A stretch of 64,000 nt of DNA from Hahellaceae bacterium (GCA_016744695.1 JADGDV010000007.1:1-64000); one strand, 5' to 3'; shown: positions 22,701 to 32,323, counted from the first letter of the stretch. Notes: generated by a model from the sequence alone, not told the origin. A program made the numbers and translations.

Positions 22701-23688
22701 TAAAGTCATAATCACGAAGATGCTTCGCTAAATCACGAATTTCTCTTTCGCCTGACAGAAAAACTAGAATATCGCCAAAAGATCTCTTAAGGGTGCGCTC
22801 TTCATCAATGATTTCAGTTACGGCTTGTGCAACGGCATCGTTAATACTAAGCTCGCCATCGTTATCACTTGCATCAAAAGGAGGCCTATAACGCGCTTCA
22901 ACAGGGTAAGTTCTTCCCGTAACCGCTATAACAGGGGCGTTATTGAAATGTGCAGAGAACCTTTCTACATCAATGGTTGCTGATGTAATAATAACTTTGA
23001 GGTCAGACCTTTTAACGAGTAATTTTTTTAGATAACCCAGTAAAAAATCTATATTCAGACTTCTTTCATGTGCCTCATCTATAATAATTGTGTCATAGGC
23101 ATTGAGATATCTATCGCGCTGAATTTCGGCCAATAAAATACCATCTGTCATCAGCTTAACACGTGTTGTATTTGACACTTTATCGGTAAAACGAACCTGA
23201 TAACCAATGACGTCACCTAATTCACAACCTACCTCCTCAGCAATTCGCATTGAAACCGCTCTGGCGGCTAATCGACGAGGTTGTGTATGGCCAATCAAAC
23301 CTTTAATACCGCGCCCCAGGTTCATGCAGATTTTGGGGATTTGTGTCGTTTTACCTGAACCTGTTTCACCGGCAATAATTACAATCTGATTATTTTCAAT
23401 AGCCTTTGCGATCTCATCGCTCTTTTGGCTAACCGGAAGCTCAGGCGGGAATATAATAGAAGGCCTAACCTTACCCCTTGCCTCTACCTGTCTAAGTGAA
23501 TGATCAATCTTTGACTGTAGCTCATTCAGCGCACGTTTTTTTTTCACATCGTCATCTAGCTGTCGCACTTTAGATAAGCGACGGCGCAAAAAAATTTGAT
23601 CTTTAATAAGGCAATCGCCTATCTGCACTTGAAGTGTTGAAGCTGAAATAGTCTTTTGTGTTTTATCTACAGTCATATCATCATTCAA
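19762..23688 (-). CDS. hrpA: ATP-dependent RNA helicase HrpA (DEAH box)
   Basis: 'IAGETGSGKTTQIPKICM', 'DEAHERSLNIDFLLGYLK', 'SATID', 'QRMGRCGRVAEGICYRLY', 1308 aa. Confidence 0.95.
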   Translation of the reverse strand: MNDDMTVDKTQKTISASTLQVQIGDCLIKDQIFLRRRLSKVRQLDDDVKKKRALNELQSKIDHSLRQVEARGKVRPSIIFPPELPVSQKSDEIAKAIENNQIVIIAGETGSGKTTQIPKICMNLGRGIKGLIGHTQPRRLAARAVSMRIAEEVGCELGDVIGYQVRFTDKVSNTTRVKLMTDGILLAEIQRDRYLNAYDTIIIDEAHERSLNIDFLLGYLKKLLVKRSDLKVIITSATIDVERFSAHFNNAPVIAVTGRTYPVEARYRPPFDASDNDGELSINDAVAQAVTEIIDEERTLKRSFGDILVFLSGEREIRDLAKHLRDYDFKDTEVLPLYARLSAADQQRVFKSHRGRRIVLSTNVAETSITVPGIRYVIDPGTARVSRYSYRSKIQRLPIEAISQASANQRMGRCGRVAEGICYRLYGEDDFNNRPEFTDPEILRTNLASVILKMIDLGFGKIEEFPFVDRPDTRLINDGFKLLFELGAVTDKRMMTDQGRSLAKIPADPRIGRMLVEANKQGCLSEVLIITSALSIQDPRERPQEKMQASDQAHAKYKDPDSDFIAFVNLWNGFEEQRQELSSNQLKKYCQRNFLSYMRMREWREVHRQLHLVCKELKYIENQEPSSYNAIHQSLLSGLLNNVGEKYEKKEYIGARNRRFNIFPGSGCYKKTPKWLVSAELVETSQVFARINARIEPEWLEPIAAHITKCTYFEPHWEQKRAQAVAFQRISLYGLDIVSKRKINYGSIDPVVSRELFIRHALVQGEFKSSAPFWRENMQLIEQVDELETRLRKKDILVDDDTLYEFYDECIPKSIISGRYFDSWWKKLNSKDLQSLKLTKEFLMRRDATEVSEDNYPDTIALNNINFELNYSFKPGKEGDGVSILVPGAAVRQLPLNRLEWLVPGLLREKCIQLVKSLPRSLRKNFVPVPDYVDAALEKMQPSNESLISVLGKHLTRMTGVLIPEESWNQEGIDDHLKFNVQVVDKKGAVEKESRDVLGLMDDFKDVKFEVPKSDNKGSALYEKEILAWDFGVLEVDKEVDQGGMKINLIPALEDHKKHIKLILCNDRLSANRKTIRAIARLTLIALPDQVRYAIDKLPKFQQTSLLFAPYVKAADLIDDLLMGTVIQQLSERDFPRSEEQFQAWLNDIRSVFFEQASELAVIVNDIASKHHQLMKKLKGKINIALAHSLGDLKLQLTNLVYLGFISETPKEWLLHYPRYLQASNDRFEKMPREMGNERTFLAMISGCWEQYLAIKQKHEQQGIVDPELETYRWMIEELRVSCFSQKLGTAMTISEKRLNKQWVQVRR

Positions 23689-23702
23689 AACATTTAAATT
23701 AA

Positions 23703-23730
23703 AAAACCCCGCTGTTACCAGCAGGGTTTT
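23703..23730 (-). terminator. Intrinsic terminator upstream of hrpA
   Basis: aaaaccctgctg gtaa cagcggggtttt + TTT on minus strand; no annotated gene it would terminate. Confidence 0.8.
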
Positions 23731-23816
23731 ATTGAGCTAAAGCTCAGTTCTAAGCTTATTTTGTAGCCTGTTAATCAGGCGACTAAGTTTACCAATAGCT
23801 AAGGTCTTAAGGGGAG
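23703..23816 (-). ncRNA. Candidate small RNA or hrpA leader
   Basis: TATGAT -10-like box (plus-strand atcata 23823-23828); hairpins GCCTG/CAGGC (23766-23780) and GAGCT/AGCTC (23734-23745); terminator 23703-23730 with minus-strand T run. Confidence 0.35.
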
Positions 23817-24109
23817 TGTCTAATCATACAAATATTGTAAGCTAAGCTACTGTTAAGCTGTCAGGTATTTTGACTGAGAATAACAGTTTTAAAGTGCGGT
23901 ATATAGCTGAATTTGACACCGCTATATTTATATCCAAAAACAAATATGCACTCCTGTTCACATTCGAACATTAAATGACTTTTTCGAATAATAAAAGTTC
24001 GTTACACTTTAGGCATATTTAAGCGTAGCCTTGATAGCCATACTTAAAAGATATCGCTCACCATACTTAATTTGAACAAAATTTAGAATGATCAGGAAGA
24101 ATAGAGATT

Positions 24110-25051
24110 ATGAAGCAGGAAGAAACTTTACTTTCAGCAAAAGACGGACATTCGATTTTTATTAGAAGCTGGAAACCCTCTCGCAAAAAAATAAAAGCCG
24201 TTATTCAAATTTCACACGGCATGGCTGAACACTCAGAACGGTATACAGAAACAGCCAAACAACTATGCGATGCAGGCTTTATGGTTTTTGCCCATGATCA
24301 TCGAGGGCATGGTCACTCAATCAACGGAGCGACAGTTGGATCTTATGGCAAGAAGAATGGCTGGGCATTAGTAAAAAGCGATCTTAACCAAGTTCATCAG
24401 CACATTGCTGAAAACATGCCCAATCTTCCCTTGTTTTTATTAGGACATAGCATGGGCTCTTTTATTTCAATGTCCTATCTTATTGATTTTCATCCTAATT
24501 TAGCTGGCGTGATATTATCAGGCTCTAATTATGATAAATCGATAAAATACAAAGCGCTTAAACCAATAATAAAGGCTGAAAAGATTCGTTTAGGCCATGA
24601 AGGTAGAAGTAAACTGATAGAATTTTTAACCTTTGGTCATTATAGTAAAGACATTGAGAGCCCTTCTACATCCTTCGACTGGCTTTCAAGAGATCCTGTT
24701 GAAGTGGATAGTTACATCAATGACAAACTCTGCGGTTTTTTCTGTACTAACCAGTTGTGGGATGACCTGACAGATGGGCTTATAGATATTTCTTCAACCA
24801 CTCGACTTAAAGATATTGAAGCCAACTTGCCTATCTATTTATTCGCTGGCGCTAAAGACCCGGTTGGAGAGCAAGGAAAAGGCGTTAGACGTCTTGTACA
24901 CCAGTTAATTGGCAGCGGCCATACAGATGTAACCTATCGTTTGTACCCTGATGGTAGGCATGAAATGCTGAATGAAACCAATAAAGAAGACGTCGTAAGA
25001 GATTTAACCGACTGGTTAATGACAAAAATCCGTCACTTAAATTTGACTTAA
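24110..25051 (+). CDS. Alpha/beta hydrolase, monoacylglycerol lipase-like
   Basis: 'QISHGMAEHSERYTETAKQL', 'HDHRGHGHS', 'LLGHSMGSFISMSYL'. Confidence 0.88.
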   Translation: MKQEETLLSAKDGHSIFIRSWKPSRKKIKAVIQISHGMAEHSERYTETAKQLCDAGFMVFAHDHRGHGHSINGATVGSYGKKNGWALVKSDLNQVHQHIAENMPNLPLFLLGHSMGSFISMSYLIDFHPNLAGVILSGSNYDKSIKYKALKPIIKAEKIRLGHEGRSKLIEFLTFGHYSKDIESPSTSFDWLSRDPVEVDSYINDKLCGFFCTNQLWDDLTDGLIDISSTTRLKDIEANLPIYLFAGAKDPVGEQGKGVRRLVHQLIGSGHTDVTYRLYPDGRHEMLNETNKEDVVRDLTDWLMTKIRHLNLT

Positions 25052-25168
25052 GTGAGACAAGTTCATTGTTTATACATTACATTACATAAATTCCATTGTT
25101 TGGTCTAAGCTTTATCATAAGATAGAGACACTTACCAAACAAACATAAGCTAACTAGCCGGCGTATAT

Positions 25169-25654
25169 ATGGAAGCATTAGAGAATATAACTTACGATGA
25201 GTTAAACATTGGTGATTCAGCAAGCTATACAAGAACCCTAACTGAAGAAGAATTAATTCTTTTTGCAGCGGTTTCTGGTGATGTTAATCCTGTTCATTTA
25301 GATAAAGAATATGCGAGTAAAACGTTATTTAAAGAACGTATTGCTCATGGAATGTGGTCGGGGGCATTAATATCAGCTGCACTAGCCACTGTTATTCCAG
25401 GCCCTGGAACCGTTTACTTAGAGCAGAGTCTTAATTTCAAACGGCCAGTGAAACTTGAAGATACGTTAACCATCAAGCTAACGGTATTACGTAAAGAAGA
25501 ACGAAACAGAGTAGCCTTTGAATGTGAAGTTATTAACCAAGAAGGCAAGGTAGTAGTGACAGGTGAGTCAACAGTCATCGCTCCCACTGAAAAAATATCA
25601 CTAGATAGACCAATCCTACCAAGAATTACCATAGGCGAGCTGCCTGAAGCATAA
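25169..25654 (+). CDS. MaoC-family (R)-specific enoyl-CoA hydratase
   Basis: 'SGDVNPVHLDKEYASKTLFKERIAHGMWSGALISAALATVIPGPGTVYLEQSLNF'. Confidence 0.9.
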   Translation: MEALENITYDELNIGDSASYTRTLTEEELILFAAVSGDVNPVHLDKEYASKTLFKERIAHGMWSGALISAALATVIPGPGTVYLEQSLNFKRPVKLEDTLTIKLTVLRKEERNRVAFECEVINQEGKVVVTGESTVIAPTEKISLDRPILPRITIGELPEA

Positions 25655-25674
25655 TACTTGCTTGGTTATCCTGA

Positions 25675-25702
25675 AAAAGCCTTCATTTTTTGAAGGCTTT
25701 TT
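25675..25702. terminator. Bidirectional terminator between convergent maoC-like and agmX-like genes
   Basis: aaaagccttca ttttt tgaaggctttt. Confidence 0.85.
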
Positions 25703-25739
25703 TATTTTTAAACAACAACGATTTTATTTAAAGATATTA

Positions 25740-26690
25740 CTACGATTGAAAGAAGTCTATTGGATATGTAACCACTTTAACATCCACAGGCATAGCGCCA
25801 AAATTAAACAACCTTACTCTAGAAACAATTTTCCGCTCCAGTTTAGGAGAATCCAGGTCCGAACTTACAATTTCACAAGATGAAACAATCCCATCAGGCT
25901 GAATGGTTAACCTTAATACCACTTTACCCTGCAGCGAAGGGTTCTTTCTTAGCTCGCGATTGTAAAGTGTAAATAATGACGACTTATTCTGATCAAAGAC
26001 TTGTCTAATATTACCACTGCTTCGTACCTTACCTTTAGAGCGTTTTTTAGCATCAGCGGTTAGCTTTTCAGCTTCACTTTCTTCTAGTACGGTTTCCGTC
26101 CTCGCAGCCAAAACGACTGTTTCTGCAGGAACAGCCATTTCACTTGTATTAACCCCCCCACTTCCCGCCCGAACACTGGCAGAATCTATAGCACTTGCTT
26201 TGGCGGCAATAGTTGGTGCCATCATTGAGCCAGTTGGTGTTGCTGTAAGCGCACTTGTATCCAATGACGCTCTCATATCAGCTAAGTCATCTTGGAGTGC
26301 TAACAGGCCTGATGACTTAGCTACTTTTTGAGCTTGTTTAACCGTTTGCTCTGGAGGAGACTTTTTTGGCTTAGGCTTGGGGTTTTCTTTTTTCTTTATT
26401 TCCGGCGGTTTTTCTTCCGGCTTTTTTTCAGGTTCTTTCTTTTCTTCTTTAGGTTTTTCTTGCTTTGGCTTTTCAAGCTGCTTTTTCTTCTTAATGATCA
26501 CTTTAGCCAACTGAGGAGGAAGTGCCTCTAATTGCGCTCTCTCCTTATCAGGCAGTGTCATACTTGGAATAATAAAGGCTATGGGTAAAGCCAGAATAAA
26601 TGACAAGATAAGAATAAGCCTGAATCGCTTAGACTCTTGCTCTACATTGCTCCAAGGGAGTGTAAGGTTATCAGTATGATGTTGACTCAT
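25740..26690 (-). CDS. TonB-like protein with AgmX/PglI-type C-terminal domain
   Basis: N-terminal TM 'LILILSFILALPIAFIIPSM', Lys/Pro/Glu-rich linker, C-terminal 'GKVVLRLTIQPDGIVSSCEIVSSDLDSPKLERKIVSRVRLFNFG'. Start adjusted to MSQHHTDN, just after the upstream exbD stop. Confidence 0.85.
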   Translation of the reverse strand: MSQHHTDNLTLPWSNVEQESKRFRLILILSFILALPIAFIIPSMTLPDKERAQLEALPPQLAKVIIKKKKQLEKPKQEKPKEEKKEPEKKPEEKPPEIKKKENPKPKPKKSPPEQTVKQAQKVAKSSGLLALQDDLADMRASLDTSALTATPTGSMMAPTIAAKASAIDSASVRAGSGGVNTSEMAVPAETVVLAARTETVLEESEAEKLTADAKKRSKGKVRSSGNIRQVFDQNKSSLFTLYNRELRKNPSLQGKVVLRLTIQPDGIVSSCEIVSSDLDSPKLERKIVSRVRLFNFGAMPVDVKVVTYPIDFFQS

Positions 26691-26691
26691 C

Positions 26692-27198
26692 CTATCCCTC
26701 ACTCTGCTTTGGAATTCTGGATACAGCGAGTGAAATATTGGTGTAGTTCGCATCAACACAACTATTCATGATTTTTTTAAGTGTGTGATACGGCACATTT
26801 TTGTCGCCCATAATAGTAATAGATAAACCATTCGATGAATCAGCAGGTAACAAATGTTTATTACGAGAAGCCTGATACTTTAGCTCTTCGCTAATACCCT
26901 CAATAATATCGCTCTCATCCTTGATATCTTTTAAGCTAGCTACTTTTCGCCCCTGAATAAGAACGTCACCACCTGCTAATGTTAAAATAATCGTTTCTTT
27001 AGGATTATGCTTAGCTGAAGATTCGGGCAACTTAAGTGATTTATTCTGTTGCAGCACTTTAACATCGGAGGAGTTTACCATTAGAAAAAAGACCAAAATG
27101 GTAAATATATCCATCAATGAAACGAGGTTAAGTCCTCCGGTTTTATGCATTCGCCCGTAATGGCGCTGCATGCGTCGGGCTCTTCTAGATACTTTCAT
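26692..27198 (-). CDS. ExbD/TolR family biopolymer transport protein (second copy)
   Basis: 'GGLNLVSLMDIFTILVFFLMVNSSD', periplasmic ExbD-like domain. Confidence 0.88.
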   Translation of the reverse strand: MKVSRRARRMQRHYGRMHKTGGLNLVSLMDIFTILVFFLMVNSSDVKVLQQNKSLKLPESSAKHNPKETIILTLAGGDVLIQGRKVASLKDIKDESDIIEGISEELKYQASRNKHLLPADSSNGLSITIMGDKNVPYHTLKKIMNSCVDANYTNISLAVSRIPKQSEG

Positions 27199-27710
27199 TG
27201 AGCCCCCTCCACTAAATTACTTGTAGGTAGAATGGGCGCATCACCTATTGATATTTCAGGGAACAGTTCAGCCTCTACAAGACTTGCAGCAACAACAGCA
27301 GGATACGATCGAGCTGTATCCATAGCACTAACAAGTGTTTGATAAGATGTATTCTTTTCGGCCAATATTGAAATATCTTTTTTATCAGGTAGGCGTGCCT
27401 TTAACTGCCTTAGCACCAAGCTTAATTCTTCAAACTGGTAAGTGTTAGCGATATTATCAACACGCTTAATCAGCCCACCTTTTGAGTCAGCTACGACTAA
27501 TGAATGCTCTCTAACAATTAGCTGTATCTGCAAGTTTTCTAGATCAACATCAAGCTCTTGAGAGTTCGCGGGGAAATTGAGATCTAATATACTTGTCTGC
27601 GAAAAAACCATACCTAATAAGAGCACAGGAACAAGAACAATCATCAAGTTCATAAATGCTGTAATATCTAGCTCTGCTTCAACGTGTAATTTTCTATGTT
27701 TCCTTCTCAT
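27195..27710 (-). CDS. ExbD/TolR family biopolymer transport protein (first copy)
   Basis: 'AELDITAFMNLMIVLVPVLLLGMVFS'; overlaps next ORF by 4 nt. Confidence 0.87.
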   Translation of the reverse strand: MRRKHRKLHVEAELDITAFMNLMIVLVPVLLLGMVFSQTSILDLNFPANSQELDVDLENLQIQLIVREHSLVVADSKGGLIKRVDNIANTYQFEELSLVLRQLKARLPDKKDISILAEKNTSYQTLVSAMDTARSYPAVVAASLVEAELFPEISIGDAPILPTSNLVEGAQ

Positions 27711-27819
27711 ACAACCTTTCTTCTTAGCTATTCCTTTAACGACAAAAGATCCAAAATCAAATGACGCCTACTTAAGATTGCCATCTTCGCGGGAATGACA
27801 GCATTTGATATTTAAGTAA

Positions 27820-28461
27820 TTAATCTCTATTGGAAGGTTGTTGTGAAATTATATTTAATAACTTTACACCGGCCATTTCAAAGCTATCAACAATTTCATT
27901 TGTTTTTGTCTGAAGAACCGCATGACTTAATAAAAGAGGAATCGCAGCCATTAGTCCGAAGGCTGTAGTATTCATTGCAACTGATATACTCTGTGAAAGT
28001 AATGATGCTTTTTCGGCAGGGTCCGCATTAGCAACAGCCGTAAAGGCAGCAATAAGACCTATAATAGTCCCTAGCAAACCTAATAGCGTTGCAACATTTG
28101 CTAGAGTCGCAAGATACTGTGTACGCTTTTCAAGGCGTGGTAGGGTTTCCATTAAGCCCTCTTCCATCGCATATTCAATATCTTCACGCTTCTGCTTATT
28201 AATAAGACGACTTAAGCCAGCCCCAATAATTGAAGCGATGGCTGTTGATGAATCATTTGAAAATTCAAGTGCATGCTTATAATCTCGTTTTTTTAATAAA
28301 GGTAAAATAGCTTTATCAAACGCACTTCGATTAGCATTTTTTGCCAGACTTAAATAAATAAATCGCTCAATAGCAATCGCTATTCCTAACACAAGCACGA
28401 TAGCAATCGGGTACATAAATGACCCACCTTCCTGAAAAAAACGAACTACCGTATCAGTCAT
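27820..28461 (-). CDS. MotA/TolQ/ExbB proton channel family protein
   Basis: 'FFQEGGSFMYPIAIVLVLGIAIAIERFIYL', 'LANVATLLGLLGTIIGLIAAFTAV', 'TTAFGLMAAIPLLL'. Confidence 0.92.
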   Translation of the reverse strand: MTDTVVRFFQEGGSFMYPIAIVLVLGIAIAIERFIYLSLAKNANRSAFDKAILPLLKKRDYKHALEFSNDSSTAIASIIGAGLSRLINKQKREDIEYAMEEGLMETLPRLEKRTQYLATLANVATLLGLLGTIIGLIAAFTAVANADPAEKASLLSQSISVAMNTTAFGLMAAIPLLLSHAVLQTKTNEIVDSFEMAGVKLLNIISQQPSNRD

Positions 28462-28531
28462 ATCCTTGAACTCTCCTGGTTAAAAATGTCTAGTTATGTA
28501 TTTTGTTTAGCCTAAAAATAGTATATCTATA

Positions 28532-28834
28532 TTATTTGCTATTAAGTGCTTGAACTCTAACTTCAAGCTTTTTTCTAAAATGAAAATCTTCTTTATGAAA
28601 ATAAGGGTCTAGTGGCTTAATAACGCCACTCAATATTGTATTAGGCGGATGCTGCGCTCTTTTTTGATAAGAGGGTGGCTGCCACGGAACAATATATAGC
28701 ACCTGTGGTTGATCATTACTCCCCATAACACTCATGCCTTCAATCTCGGCCTTAGCATCATTTGCTAGCGCTGTTGTTACATTAAAGGTACTAAAACATA
28801 GTATTAATAATAAGCTTAATGTATTTCTTATCAT
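28532..28834 (-). CDS. Small exported hypothetical protein in the ExbB/TPR operon
   Basis: 100 aa, signal peptide; 4-nt overlap with upstream TPR lipoprotein. Confidence 0.65.
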   Translation of the reverse strand: MIRNTLSLLLILCFSTFNVTTALANDAKAEIEGMSVMGSNDQPQVLYIVPWQPPSYQKRAQHPPNTILSGVIKPLDPYFHKEDFHFRKKLEVRVQALNSK

Positions 28835-29508
28835 CGACTGCGCCTTTTTAGATCTTTAATCCAACTTTTTACGTTTTTATCGATACCATTTGATGTTGAA
28901 TCATCTACAAGCACTAAATAACGCTCATAATGCTTTATTGCCTTAGTATAGTCATGCAAATAAATTTCGTTTAACACCGCTATATTATAATGGAGATCTG
29001 GGTTATCAGGGGCAACGTTTAAACCTTTAGAGTAATACTGTGATGCTTCTTTAAATTTCCCCTTTGACCGAGCAATAACACCTAAATTATTAAATGCCAG
29101 ATAATACTGACTATCGATCTCTATTGCTTGGGAGTAATAACGTTCAGCACTATCCTGATCATTATGCTCTTCTGAGATCAGCCCTAAATTATACAAAGGC
29201 GGTGCTAAGTCCGGATATTTTTTAACGATGCTAGTTAATAATTTATTAGCTTCAGGGAGGTTACCCTGATCAAGGTAAACAAGTGCTTTCTGATATTCAT
29301 TTAAAGCAACATCGTCAATCACCTTTGTTTTTTCAATTTTATGGCCCTTATTACCAGCAACCATACCATCATCTAGTTGCTGATTTTCAGGCAACCCGGA
29401 GCACGCAGATACCATGAAAACAATAAATGCAGTCATTACTATTTTGAAAAAAGCCTTAATTGAAGACAGCGCCTCAAATACCCTACTGAATGTTTCGATC
29501 ATAGCCAA
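28831..29508 (-). CDS. TPR lipoprotein
   Basis: Lipobox-like 'MVSACSG'; TPR units 'APPLYNLGLISEEHNDQDSAERYYSQAIEIDSQYYLAFNNLGVIARSKGKFKEASQYYSKGL'. Confidence 0.82.
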   Translation of the reverse strand: MAMIETFSRVFEALSSIKAFFKIVMTAFIVFMVSACSGLPENQQLDDGMVAGNKGHKIEKTKVIDDVALNEYQKALVYLDQGNLPEANKLLTSIVKKYPDLAPPLYNLGLISEEHNDQDSAERYYSQAIEIDSQYYLAFNNLGVIARSKGKFKEASQYYSKGLNVAPDNPDLHYNIAVLNEIYLHDYTKAIKHYERYLVLVDDSTSNGIDKNVKSWIKDLKRRSR

Positions 29509-32323
29509 TTGACTTCTCCCCTCTTAAATAACGTGCAGGAACAATTGTACCCAAAATTCGATAGCTTTCTTTTACCCAATCATCATAAATGCCATCTTTT
29601 GTTCGGCTAATGTTAATTTCGTGAACCGTTATCGATTTTTCTTCAAAAGGATACGCTTGTTCCTCAAGCAATATGTCATATTGCTCTAGCTGCAACTCAT
29701 CTAAAGAAGAGGGCCTTTCAGATGTCATAATGTCAGTACCTAGCATACGATACACCTCAGCGAGCTGAAAGGTCGCTTCGGTAGTATATTCCGCGACACC
29801 ATATTTAGGTACTTGCTGAAGTTGATCAACAACTACTTTAAGGAGTGCACTTTTCTTCTTAAGTGATTTCTTTAGAGGCAGTGTTAATTTTACTGAATCA
29901 AATTTCTCAAGATCATCTTTAGCCAAAGTCATGCTAGCTGATGCAGCTAAATACTTAGATCGGTCATCTCGATTTACTCCTGCAGAAGCATCAACAGCTA
30001 TTAATTTATTAAGCCACTTATCTCTCTTTGAGAAATGACCTTTTTCAGCATAGAAACCAACCATCGTTTGATGGGCCTCTATATATAAGTTATATGGTTG
30101 AGGATATTTATCTACATATTGCTGCAGTAATTCAATTGATTTATCTTTTACGCCTGCTGAAGAATATAAGTCAGCCGCCTGATAGAGTGCTTTTCTTGAT
30201 TTTTCAGGCGCTATACCCGGTTTTTCACTTAGTATAATCAACTGATCAGCGGCATCAATTTTATCACCGCTTTCTAGATAAGCATAAATCAGTTTATCAG
30301 GTACTGTTTCAGCTAAAGCATGACTGGGGAACTCTTTCTGAAAGCGCTTTAATACAGCAATTGCTTTTCGCCACTGCTTTAATTCAAGTAACTGCGTTGC
30401 AGCATCATATTGAGCATTGGGGCTCAAATCTGATTCAGGCATAATACGAGCTAAACGTAAAAATTGCACGACAGCTTGTTCACGGTCACCTACAACAACA
30501 GCGGCTTCACCCTGTTTATAAATAGATGCAGCACGACGATCTTGCAACAAGGCAAATGACTTATGCTTAGCCGTCATCAAATCAGTTGCCATATCATAAG
30601 CATTCTCAGCAGCCGCAAAGTTTTGTAATTCAAAATTTGCATGGCCATTTACCAACCAACTTGAACGTTTTAATTCCTTTGATGATAAAGGATGATCGAG
30701 CACAGCTTGAGAAGTCGACCTTGCTTCAATAAAACGCTGAGAACTTAAATATTCATTAGCTAAGTCATTTAATATAGCCGGTGTACGCTTATCATCAGGA
30801 AAATGACTAGCAAACAAATTTATACTTTCATAACGATGGCTTTGCTGCTCAATGTTTGAGTCTTTAAGGCCTAAGCTAATGTTCTTATTTCTCAGTGCAT
30901 TATGAGCTAATACCGCCGCATAACCTGCTTCTAGTGCAAATGAATGAGAACCCGATTGATAAGCAGAGTACTCATAATCATGAATAGCCCATTCATATTT
31001 TTGTATGTTATTAAACGACTCACCCGCTAAAAAACTATACTCACCTCTTTTAGGATCTAAAGGGAAGCTGTTCACTAACTGCCTATAGTAAGTGCCAGCC
31101 TTAGAATAGTTTGAAGTTTGAACCAATTCTTTTTTTGATCCTGATGCCTTTTGAGCTAAAACATAGTAATAATGAGATAGTTCATGAAGGTATTGTTGCA
31201 TCGATCTATCAACATCCGTTTCAACCGTATCATCTTGACGACTAATCAAAGCGCTGTAATTTGCTACAAATAGTTCTTTCTCTTGCCACACCTTAAGCGG
31301 GAATCGACCTTCTGTATAAGCGGCAATTATAGATTTATGCATTAGAGGCGAATTATTGTCGTTTGGATATCGGTTTATATAAGCTCTTGAGGCACTAGCA
31401 CTATCCTCATATCGCTCTTGCACTAAATAGAGCTGTGATAACTGTTCATAGAGCAAATAACTATATGAACGATTGCCTACCTCATCTAATAATGCATCTA
31501 CACTTTCTGCACCACTACCATATGAAAATGAAATACTAAGAACACGGAACGTATCACGTACTGTTTCGCCCTCAATTTCATCTAATTCAAAAAGAGGCTG
31601 CTGCTTATCTTTTGCTACTTTGCTCAATAGGTCTAGTACATTAATAAATGTCTTCCCTGACTCATCATACTTAGCCTGCTTAAACTGAGACCATCCCATC
31701 ATGAATACGGCTTTATCATAAAAATGGGAATCTTTACTATTCGCCAGAGATTTTTTATACGCTTTCTCAGCCTTTTTGTATTGGCCTAAGGAGAAGTTAG
31801 CCTCACCAACACGAAACTGAGCCTCTACTGCTAAGTAAGAGTTAGGATACAAACCAACTAACTGCTCAAGGCTTTTCAAAGATTTTTCATATTGCTCGGT
31901 AAAGTCGTAAGCTTTCGCTGTTTGATAAAGAAGTTCATCAATTCGATCATAATAAACACCCGTACCTACGATCATCTCATAGCTATCCAGTGCTTTTTTG
32001 TATAGCTCTCTTTCTTCTGTTAGTGAGCGCTCTTTTTGATCGCCATAAATAGCCTCAAGATTGGTAAGACGATGTAACACATCAATCCTGACTTCAGGGG
32101 CGGATGTTTCATTAAACAACCGCCTATAGCGGCGAATAATCTCTTTTACTGGCACCGATGGGAGTGGCTCTTGGTCAAAATTCAAAAATGCCGGTTTTAT
32201 ATCACCAATTGTTTCTGGTTCGGCATCAAAATCTACAGAGAATGACGATTTATTCGCCGCTTCCACTGAACTCATAAGAAACACTAAAGATAAAGTTATT
32301 CGATATATAAGAGAGCGTCTCAT
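29483..32323 (-). CDS. Large periplasmic TPR protein
   Basis: 946 aa, signal peptide, repeated TPR motifs 'YPNSYLAVEAQFRVGEANFSLGQYKKAEKAYKKSL'. Confidence 0.82.
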   Translation of the reverse strand: MRRSLIYRITLSLVFLMSSVEAANKSSFSVDFDAEPETIGDIKPAFLNFDQEPLPSVPVKEIIRRYRRLFNETSAPEVRIDVLHRLTNLEAIYGDQKERSLTEERELYKKALDSYEMIVGTGVYYDRIDELLYQTAKAYDFTEQYEKSLKSLEQLVGLYPNSYLAVEAQFRVGEANFSLGQYKKAEKAYKKSLANSKDSHFYDKAVFMMGWSQFKQAKYDESGKTFINVLDLLSKVAKDKQQPLFELDEIEGETVRDTFRVLSISFSYGSGAESVDALLDEVGNRSYSYLLYEQLSQLYLVQERYEDSASASRAYINRYPNDNNSPLMHKSIIAAYTEGRFPLKVWQEKELFVANYSALISRQDDTVETDVDRSMQQYLHELSHYYYVLAQKASGSKKELVQTSNYSKAGTYYRQLVNSFPLDPKRGEYSFLAGESFNNIQKYEWAIHDYEYSAYQSGSHSFALEAGYAAVLAHNALRNKNISLGLKDSNIEQQSHRYESINLFASHFPDDKRTPAILNDLANEYLSSQRFIEARSTSQAVLDHPLSSKELKRSSWLVNGHANFELQNFAAAENAYDMATDLMTAKHKSFALLQDRRAASIYKQGEAAVVVGDREQAVVQFLRLARIMPESDLSPNAQYDAATQLLELKQWRKAIAVLKRFQKEFPSHALAETVPDKLIYAYLESGDKIDAADQLIILSEKPGIAPEKSRKALYQAADLYSSAGVKDKSIELLQQYVDKYPQPYNLYIEAHQTMVGFYAEKGHFSKRDKWLNKLIAVDASAGVNRDDRSKYLAASASMTLAKDDLEKFDSVKLTLPLKKSLKKKSALLKVVVDQLQQVPKYGVAEYTTEATFQLAEVYRMLGTDIMTSERPSSLDELQLEQYDILLEEQAYPFEEKSITVHEINISRTKDGIYDDWVKESYRILGTIVPARYLRGEKSIGYDRNIQ

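Noticed and set aside
23540-23552. A9 run in hrpA (GTG AAA AAA AAA CGT)
   Set aside because: Also slippage-prone, but lies near codon 48 with no known product precedent or SD-like/hairpin context; treated as chance in an AT-rich genome.
26328-26531. 67 aa Phe/Leu-rich plus-strand ORF
   Set aside because: Antisense of the Lys/Glu/Pro-rich linker of the AgmX/TonB-like gene; composition artefact.
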